From Pseudomonadota bacterium (GTDB lineage: Bacteria > Desulfobacterota > Syntrophia > Syntrophales > JADFWA01), in assembly GCA_015222855.1 (NCBI GenBank), contig JADFWA010000200.1:1-13696 (forward strand): 13,696 nucleotides of DNA, read 5' to 3'. The position numbers and the translations under genes are program-made. This document shows, in pieces, positions 9,478 through 13,696 of this stretch. The notes under the pieces are model-generated. The model did not search any database and was not told the origin of the DNA. It worked only from the letters and a program-made list of their open reading frames with translations. Every line of letters starts with the position of its first letter. Position 1 is the first letter of the stretch.

Positions 9478-11565
9478 GCACGTATAGTTCCTTTAAATAA
9501 TGTTCGTAATATCGGCATCATGGCTCATATAGATGCCGGGAAGACCACCACGACCGAACGTATATTATATTATACCCATGAATCCTATAAGATAGGTGAG
9601 GTTCATGATGGTACGGCTGTCATGGACTGGATGGAGCAGGAACAGGAAAGAGGCATTACCATAACCTCCGCGGCGACTACATGTTCCTGGCGGAATAACC
9701 GTATAAATATAATAGATACACCGGGTCACGTTGACTTTACGGTAGAGGTTGAAAGGTCTTTGAGAATTCTGGATGGTGCCGTTGCGCTCTTCTGTGCTGT
9801 GGGTGGGGTGGAGCCACAGTCGGAGACGGTTTGGAGGCAGGCCGATAAATACCGTGTTCCACGCATAGCCCTTGTCAATAAGATGGACAGAGTGGGAGCG
9901 GATTTTGAGAAAGTCGTTTCAGCCATCAGGGAGAGGCTTGGCGCGAACCCGGTTCCGATACAGATTCCCATAGGGAAAGAAGAGGAGTTCAAGGGGGTCA
10001 TCGACCTTATCCGTATGCAGGCCATTACCTATGGTGAAGATTCCCTTGGAAGCGAGTTCAACGTGGGTGAAATTCCTCCGGAGATGGTGGATGCCTCCTC
10101 GGAATATAGAGAAAAACTCATTGAGTGCCTTGCCGATTATGACGAGGACTTGATGGAGAAATACTTGAATGAAGAAGCTCTTTCACATGAAGAAATAATA
10201 AGGGTAATCAGGGGAGCAACACTTTCCTTAAAGATAATCCCGGTACTTTGCGGGTCCGCTTTTAAGAACAAGGGTGTTCAGCCTCTTCTGGATGCGGTGG
10301 TGGATTTTCTCCCGTCTCCTTTAGACAAGCCTCCCGTTATTGGGAAGGGTATGGATGGAGAGGATGTAAAAAGGAGTGTCAGTGATGATTCGCCGTTTTC
10401 CGCCCTCGCTTTCAAGATTATGACCGATCCGTTTGTCGGTCAGTTGACTTACTTCAGGGTTTATTCCGGTGTTATGAAGGCGGGCTCTTATGTGTATAAT
10501 GCGTCGAAAGGGAAGAAGGAACGACTTGGACGATTGCTCAAGATGCATGCCGATAAGAGGGAGGAAATCAAGGAGGTTCGTACCGGAGATATTGTTGCGG
10601 CGGTCGGGTTGAACCTGTCCACTACGGGTGACACGATAACCGATCCCGATCATCCGTTGAAACTTGAGATGCTTGAGTTTCCGGAGCCGGTTATCGCTAT
10701 AGCGATAGAACCTAAAACGAAGGTGGATGAGGAAAAGCTGGGTGATGCCCTGCATAAGATTAGCCGGGAGGATCCTTCATTCAAAGTCAGGGCGGACAGA
10801 GAGACCGGGCAGACTTTGATTTCCGGAATGGGAGAATTACACCTCGAGATTATTGTCGACAGGCTTTCCAGGGAGTTTGGTCTTGGAGCGAATATCGGGA
10901 GTCCACAGGTAGCTTATAAGGAAACGATCAGAAAGGCTGTCAGGTCGGAAGGAAAGTTTGTCAAGCAGTCTGGTGGCAGAGGGCAGTATGGCCATGTATG
11001 GCTGGAGATTGAGCCGAATGAACCCGGTCGGGGTTTTGAATTCAAAAACAAAATTGTCGGGGGAGTTGTTCCCAGAGAATATATACCGGCGGTAGAGAAG
11101 GGGATTGCCGAGGCAATGGAAAACGGCGCCCTGGCGGGTTTCCCTGTTGTTGATATAGCGGTGAGTCTGGTTGACGGGTCTTTTCATGACGTGGATTCGT
11201 CGGAGATGGCGTTCAAGATAGCGGGTTCAATGGGATTTAAAAGCGGTACAAAACGCGCCCACCCTGTACTTCTGGAGCCGGTTATGTCTGTTGAAGTTGT
11301 GGTTCCCAAGGAATATATGGGAGATGTTATCGGCAATCTCAGTTCCAGGAGGGGGAAGATTGTCAGCATTGACTCAAGGCCGGATTTGGAGGCGATAAAT
11401 GCGGAGGTTCCTCTGGCCGAGATGTTCGGTTATGCGACTGATCTGAGGTCGAAAACCCAGGGAAGGGCTACATATACGATGCATTTTCTTAATTATAATG
11501 CGGTATCCGAGGTGTTGGCAAAGGATATAATAGAAACAGTTAACAGGGAATCAGGGGTCAGTTAA
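9475..11565 (+). CDS. fusA: Elongation factor G
   Basis: Cytoplasmic GTPase that drives translocation of tRNA-mRNA and, with RRF, ribosome recycling. It is 696 aa, normal for EF-G. GTPase motifs in order: AHIDAGKT at 17-24 (P-loop); switch-I/II region with [15 protein letters not shown] at 81-85 with catalytic His85; NKMD at 135-138; GSA at 260-262. Then domain II ([20 protein letters not shown]), domain III ([22 protein letters not shown]), domain IV with [19 protein letters not shown] and the tip loop HDVDSS (His571, E. coli 583), and domain V ending in a [11 protein letters not shown] motif. Start TTG 9475 is dictated by family alignment. Position between rpsG and tuf marks it as the canonical str-operon EF-G rather than a paralogue. 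The last codons, from about 11535, and the TAA stop are made of a short repeat that continues into the downstream spacer. Confidence 0.97.
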   Translation: MARIVPLNNVRNIGIMAHIDAGKTTTTERILYYTHESYKIGEVHDGTAVMDWMEQEQERGITITSAATTCSWRNNRINIIDTPGHVDFTVEVERSLRILDGAVALFCAVGGVEPQSETVWRQADKYRVPRIALVNKMDRVGADFEKVVSAIRERLGANPVPIQIPIGKEEEFKGVIDLIRMQAITYGEDSLGSEFNVGEIPPEMVDASSEYREKLIECLADYDEDLMEKYLNEEALSHEEIIRVIRGATLSLKIIPVLCGSAFKNKGVQPLLDAVVDFLPSPLDKPPVIGKGMDGEDVKRSVSDDSPFSALAFKIMTDPFVGQLTYFRVYSGVMKAGSYVYNASKGKKERLGRLLKMHADKREEIKEVRTGDIVAAVGLNLSTTGDTITDPDHPLKLEMLEFPEPVIAIAIEPKTKVDEEKLGDALHKISREDPSFKVRADRETGQTLISGMGELHLEIIVDRLSREFGLGANIGSPQVAYKETIRKAVRSEGKFVKQSGGRGQYGHVWLEIEPNEPGRGFEFKNKIVGGVVPREYIPAVEKGIAEAMENGALAGFPVVDIAVSLVDGSFHDVDSSEMAFKIAGSMGFKSGTKRAHPVLLEPVMSVEVVVPKEYMGDVIGNLSSRRGKIVSIDSRPDLEAINAEVPLAEMFGYATDLRSKTQGRATYTMHFLNYNAVSEVLAKDIIETVNRESGVS

Positions 11566-11656
11566 CGGGGTTCAGCAAAAATATATGAGGCATTTGAATA
11601 AAAGTAATCTGTAGGGGTAATCCCTGATCCCTGTCAACTGTTATTTAATTGACAGG
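11535..11656 (+). repeat. Repeat family spanning the fusA 3' end and fusA-tuf spacer
   Basis: Unit cagttaacaggg at 11537-11548 recurs as cagttaacgggg at 11559-11570 (11 of 12) and inverted as ccctgtcaactg at 11629-11640 (11 of 12). A partial forward copy, ttgacagg, lies at 11649-11656. The tract 11535-11558 pairs with 11620-11642 over 22 positions (one G-T pair), with one mismatch and one bulge, giving a long hairpin whose 5' arm is fusA coding sequence. Alternatively 11630-11637 pairs perfectly with 11649-11656 over an 11-nt loop. The two folds are mutually exclusive. No T run follows either. Confidence 0.75.
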
Positions 11657-11677
11657 ACATTTAAAAAGTGAGATAAG
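11649..11677 (+). promoter_or_regulatory. Candidate sigma-70 promoter for tuf
   Basis: Perfect -35 TTGACA at 11649-11654, 17-nt spacer, then -10 GATAAG at 11672-11677 (4 of 6, core ATAA) preceded by an extended-type TGa at 11669-11671. A start near 11684 would give a leader of roughly 30 nt ending in a strong ribosome-binding site. Known: tuf often has its own promoter besides str-operon readthrough, because EF-Tu is needed in excess over ribosomes. That it is active is inference. Confidence 0.5.
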
Positions 11678-11698
11678 GCAAACCAACTATTTTATTTT

Positions 11699-11706
11699 AA
11701 GGAGGT
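11699..11706 (+). promoter_or_regulatory. Strong ribosome-binding site of tuf
   Basis: AAGGAGGT is a full-length match to the anti-Shine-Dalgarno sequence and the strongest such site in the window. It lies 7 nt before ATG 11714 but only 1 nt before the in-frame ATG 11708, so it decides for 11714. Confidence 0.85.
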
Positions 11707-11713
11707 AATGGAA

Positions 11714-12907
11714 ATGGCCAAGAAAAAGTTTGAAAGAACAAAGCCGCATCTGAATGTAGGAACAATAGGTCATGTGGATCACGGTAAGACAACACTTACC
11801 TCTGCAATTACGAAACATCTGGCCAAGAAAGGGCTTGCAGAATATATGTCTTTTGATTCAATCGATAATGCTCCGGAAGAGAAGGAAAGGGGTGTTACGA
11901 TCAATATTGCCCATGTGGAGTATGAGACGGAGAAGAGGCATTATGCGCATGTTGATTGTCCGGGGCATGCCGACTATATAAAAAACATGATTTCAGGGGC
12001 GGCTCATATGGACGGCACTATTCTGGTGGTGGCCGCGTCGGATGGGCCTATGCCTCAGACAAGGGAACATATCCTCCTCGCAAGGCAGGTGCAGGTTCCC
12101 TATATCGTGGTTTATATGAACAAGGTTGACCTGGTTGATGATCCGGAACTGCTTGATCTGGTGGAACTTGAACTGCGGGAACTCCTGACCGAATATGATT
12201 TTCCGGGTGACGATATTCCGATCATCAGGGGATCTGCCCTGAAGGCCCTTGAGAGTGATGACACGGATTCCGAAGATGTTAAATCTATCTGGGAATTGAT
12301 GGATGCCGTTGACAGCTACGTTCCGGAACCTGTTCGTGATCTTGAGAAACCGTTTCTTATGCCGGTTGGTGATGTTTTCAGTATATCCGGTCGTGGTACC
12401 GTGGTTACAGGCAAGGCGGATCGGGGTATCATCAGGACGGGGGATGAGGTGGAAATAGTAGGTATCAGGCCCACCTTTAAGACGGTGTGTACCGGTGTTG
12501 AAATGTTTCGCAAGACATTGGACGAAGGGAGAGCCGGTGAAGATATAGGTGTACTCCTGCGTGGCACCAAGCGGGAGGAGGTAGAAAGGGGACAGGTTGT
12601 GGCGAAACCCGGGTCGATTACTCCTCATACAAAATTTAAGGCGCAGGTTTACGTCTTGACCAAAGAAGAGGGTGGAAGGCACACGCCTTTCTTTTCCGGT
12701 TATCGTCCCCAGTTCTATTTCAGGACGACGGACGTGACGGGTGTTGCTACACTGCCCGAGGGAGTAGAAATGGTCATGCCCGGCGATAATGTGGAGATGG
12801 AAATCCAGTTGATTACGCCTATAGCGATGGAGGATCAGCTCAGGTTTGCTATTCGTGAGGGTGGCAGGACTGTTGGCGCCGGTGTTGTAAGCGAGATTAT
12901 GGAATAG
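11714..12907 (+). CDS. tuf: Elongation factor Tu
   Basis: GTPase that carries aminoacyl-tRNA to the ribosomal A site. It is 397 aa (E. coli 394). ATG 11714 is preferred over ATG 11708 by Shine-Dalgarno spacing, and it gives the standard [12 protein letters not shown] start. Motifs: GHVDHGKT at 19-26; effector region with [16 protein letters not shown] at 81-85 with catalytic His85; NKVD at 136-139; GSALKALE for the G5 loop; domain II with GRGTVVTG; domain III with [21 protein letters not shown] and [13 protein letters not shown]. Gln125, a kirromycin-site position, is conserved. Less usual residues are His98 in GAAHMDG (normally Gln), Tyr134 before NKVD, and Lys-Ala-Asp at 234-236 where VTGRVERG is typical. 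Reading frame intact. A candidate promoter and strong ribosome-binding site suggest expression above the upstream genes. Confidence 0.97.
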   Translation: MAKKKFERTKPHLNVGTIGHVDHGKTTLTSAITKHLAKKGLAEYMSFDSIDNAPEEKERGVTINIAHVEYETEKRHYAHVDCPGHADYIKNMISGAAHMDGTILVVAASDGPMPQTREHILLARQVQVPYIVVYMNKVDLVDDPELLDLVELELRELLTEYDFPGDDIPIIRGSALKALESDDTDSEDVKSIWELMDAVDSYVPEPVRDLEKPFLMPVGDVFSISGRGTVVTGKADRGIIRTGDEVEIVGIRPTFKTVCTGVEMFRKTLDEGRAGEDIGVLLRGTKREEVERGQVVAKPGSITPHTKFKAQVYVLTKEEGGRHTPFFSGYRPQFYFRTTDVTGVATLPEGVEMVMPGDNVEMEIQLITPIAMEDQLRFAIREGGRTVGAGVVSEIME

Positions 12908-12916
12908 CGGATTGTG

Positions 12917-12943
12917 AAGCTCCCCGCCCACAGGGCGGGGCTT
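12917..12943 (+). repeat. GC-rich hairpin in the tuf-rpsJ spacer
   Basis: Perfect 8-bp stem ccccgccc (12922-12929) with gggcgggg (12933-12940) over the loop aca, extended by aag 12917-12919 with ctt 12941-12943 around a 2-nt bulge. It starts 9 nt after the tuf stop. No T run follows, so it is not a textbook intrinsic terminator. It could stabilise the 3' end of a tuf transcript or act as a partial attenuator. It resembles dispersed intergenic palindromes; family membership is inference. The rest of the spacer, 12944-12997, shows only a thrice-repeated cggt. Confidence 0.65.
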
Positions 12944-13009
12944 GCGGGATGTGCCCCGGTCAACGGTTGGTGCTCGGTTGCGAATAACAAGTATGGTTTG
13001 GAAGGATAA

Positions 13010-13318
13010 ATGGAAAATCAAAAAATAAGAATTCGCCTCAAGGCCTATGATTATAAATTACTGGATCGATCTGCGGAAGATATTATCGATACGGCGAAAA
13101 GAACAGGCGCTCGTGTTGCCGGTCCAATACCGTTGCCTACTGTAATAAACAAGTACTGTGTCAATAGATCACCTCACGTTGACAAGAAATCAAGGGAGCA
13201 ATTTGAGATCAGGACACATAAAAGGTTGATCGATATTATTGAACCTACACAGGCAACTGTAGACGCCCTCATGAAGCTGGATTTATCGACCGGTGTTGAT
13301 GTCGAAATAAAGTTGTAG
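13010..13318 (+). CDS. rpsJ: 30S ribosomal protein S10
   Basis: Small-subunit head protein; as NusE it also joins the transcription antitermination complex with NusB and bridges NusG to the ribosome. It is 102 aa (usual about 103). Start ATG 13010 has ggaagga at 13000-13006 with short spacing. Family landmarks: [21 protein letters not shown]; the loop segment [36 protein letters not shown]; and C-terminal [13 protein letters not shown]. First gene of the S10 ribosomal cluster, here placed directly after tuf. It is followed by a terminator-like structure before rplC. Confidence 0.97.
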   Translation: MENQKIRIRLKAYDYKLLDRSAEDIIDTAKRTGARVAGPIPLPTVINKYCVNRSPHVDKKSREQFEIRTHKRLIDIIEPTQATVDALMKLDLSTGVDVEIKL

Positions 13319-13326
13319 GAAGCGCA

Positions 13327-13366
13327 TGGGAGATGGGTTTTTTTGAAAGTCCATCTCCTGTTTTTT
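13327..13366 (+). terminator. Intrinsic terminator or attenuator between rpsJ and rplC
   Basis: Left arm ggagatgg (13329-13336) is the perfect complement of ccatctcc (13351-13358), extended by two wobble pairs (13327-13328 with 13359-13360). The loop is 14 nt (13337-13350) and contains seven T. The stem is followed at once by TTTTTT at 13361-13366. Stem plus T run is the standard Rho-independent layout, on the + strand only. Because rplC normally belongs to the same operon as rpsJ, partial termination (attenuation) is more likely than a full stop. Confidence 0.7.
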
Positions 13367-13403
13367 GTGTAATTGCGAGGCATACTTAGTTTTGGAAAGT
13401 ATA

Positions 13404-13696
13404 ATGGCTATGGAAAAGGGACTTATAGGCAAGAAATTAGGAGTGACGCAAATATTTTCAGGAGACGGTGCGGCTGTTCCTGTTACGGTTATTGAGGCAG
13501 GCCCCTGTGTGGTCATACAGAAAAAGACCAGGGAAACTGACGGTTACGATGCCATACAGCTTGGTTTTGGGCGGACGAAGCAAAAAAAGGTTACCAAGCC
13601 CATACAGGGACATTTGAGGAAAGCCGATAAGGGTCTTTTCCGGGTTTTGAAGGAATTCAGAGCGATGTCTCCTGACAACTATGAAGAAGGTCAGGA
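13404..13696 (+). CDS. rplC: 50S ribosomal protein L3, 5' part
   Basis: Early-assembly 23S rRNA-binding protein whose long loop reaches towards the peptidyl transferase centre. 97 codons plus two bases are present and the frame stays open to the window edge; full L3 proteins are about 210 aa, so roughly half is missing. The translation starts [18 protein letters not shown] and continues with [26 protein letters not shown] and [10 protein letters not shown], all typical of the L3 N-terminal domain. ATG 13404 is favoured by ggaaag at 13394-13399; ATG 13410 is the alternative, two codons later. It is the second gene of the S10 cluster, separated from rpsJ by an 85-nt gap with a terminator-like hairpin. 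Confidence 0.93.
   Translation, partial: MAMEKGLIGKKLGVTQIFSGDGAAVPVTVIEAGPCVVIQKKTRETDGYDAIQLGFGRTKQKKVTKPIQGHLRKADKGLFRVLKEFRAMSPDNYEEGQ

Noticed and set aside
11708..11713. ATG two codons upstream of the chosen tuf start
   Set aside because: It is only 1 nt from the Shine-Dalgarno sequence; ATG 11714 has 7-nt spacing and the family N-terminus.
11993..13021. 342-codon open frame on the minus strand opposite tuf
   Set aside because: It is the antisense shadow of a strongly conserved EF-Tu gene, shows no recognisable protein pattern and crosses into the spacer and rpsJ start.
13400..13405. Perfect TATAAT at the rplC start
   Set aside because: It overlaps the rplC start codon, and the only -35-like hexamer (TTGCGA at 13373) is 21 nt away, so it would not make a usable promoter for rplC.

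Overview
The window is a contiguous piece of the bacterial transcription/translation supercluster, all on the + strand: the last codons of what looks like rplL, then rpoB, rpoC, rpsL, rpsG, fusA, tuf, rpsJ and the 5' part of rplC, which runs off the right edge. The order (beta operon, then str operon, then the start of the S10 operon) is classic for bacteria. RpoB and RpoC carry the insertions seen in proteobacterial-type polymerase (an SI1-like and an SI2-like region in beta, an SI3-like domain in the beta' trigger loop). Protein style, AGG/AGA-rich arginine codons and the character of the spacers suggest a member of the former Deltaproteobacteria (Desulfobacterota, possibly near the Syntrophia). 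This placement is an inference without database support.

Layout: 1-15 likely rplL tail; 16-216 spacer with three palindromic structures; rpoB 217-4308; very AT-rich 78-nt spacer; rpoC 4387-8523 (GTG start); 45-nt spacer; rpsL 8569-8940; 61-nt spacer holding a 12-nt direct repeat; rpsG 9002-9472; fusA 9475-11565 (TTG start, 2 nt after rpsG); 148-nt spacer with a small inverted/direct repeat family, a good candidate promoter and a strong ribosome-binding site; tuf 11714-12907; 102-nt spacer with a GC-rich hairpin; rpsJ 13010-13318; 85-nt spacer with a terminator-like hairpin plus T run; rplC from 13404 to the window edge. No spacer exceeds 300 nt.

The genes form one functional set: the two large subunits of RNA polymerase, the decoding-centre protein S12, the 30S head proteins S7 and S10, the two elongation GTPases that drive tRNA delivery and translocation, and the 50S assembly protein L3. 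All coding regions look intact, with active-site and zinc-binding residues in place.

I do not see a novel system here. What deserves a second look lies between the genes: most spacers hold a short repeat or palindrome of a different type, one repeat supplies the last codons and stop of fusA, and an intrinsic-terminator-like hairpin separates rpsJ from rplC.
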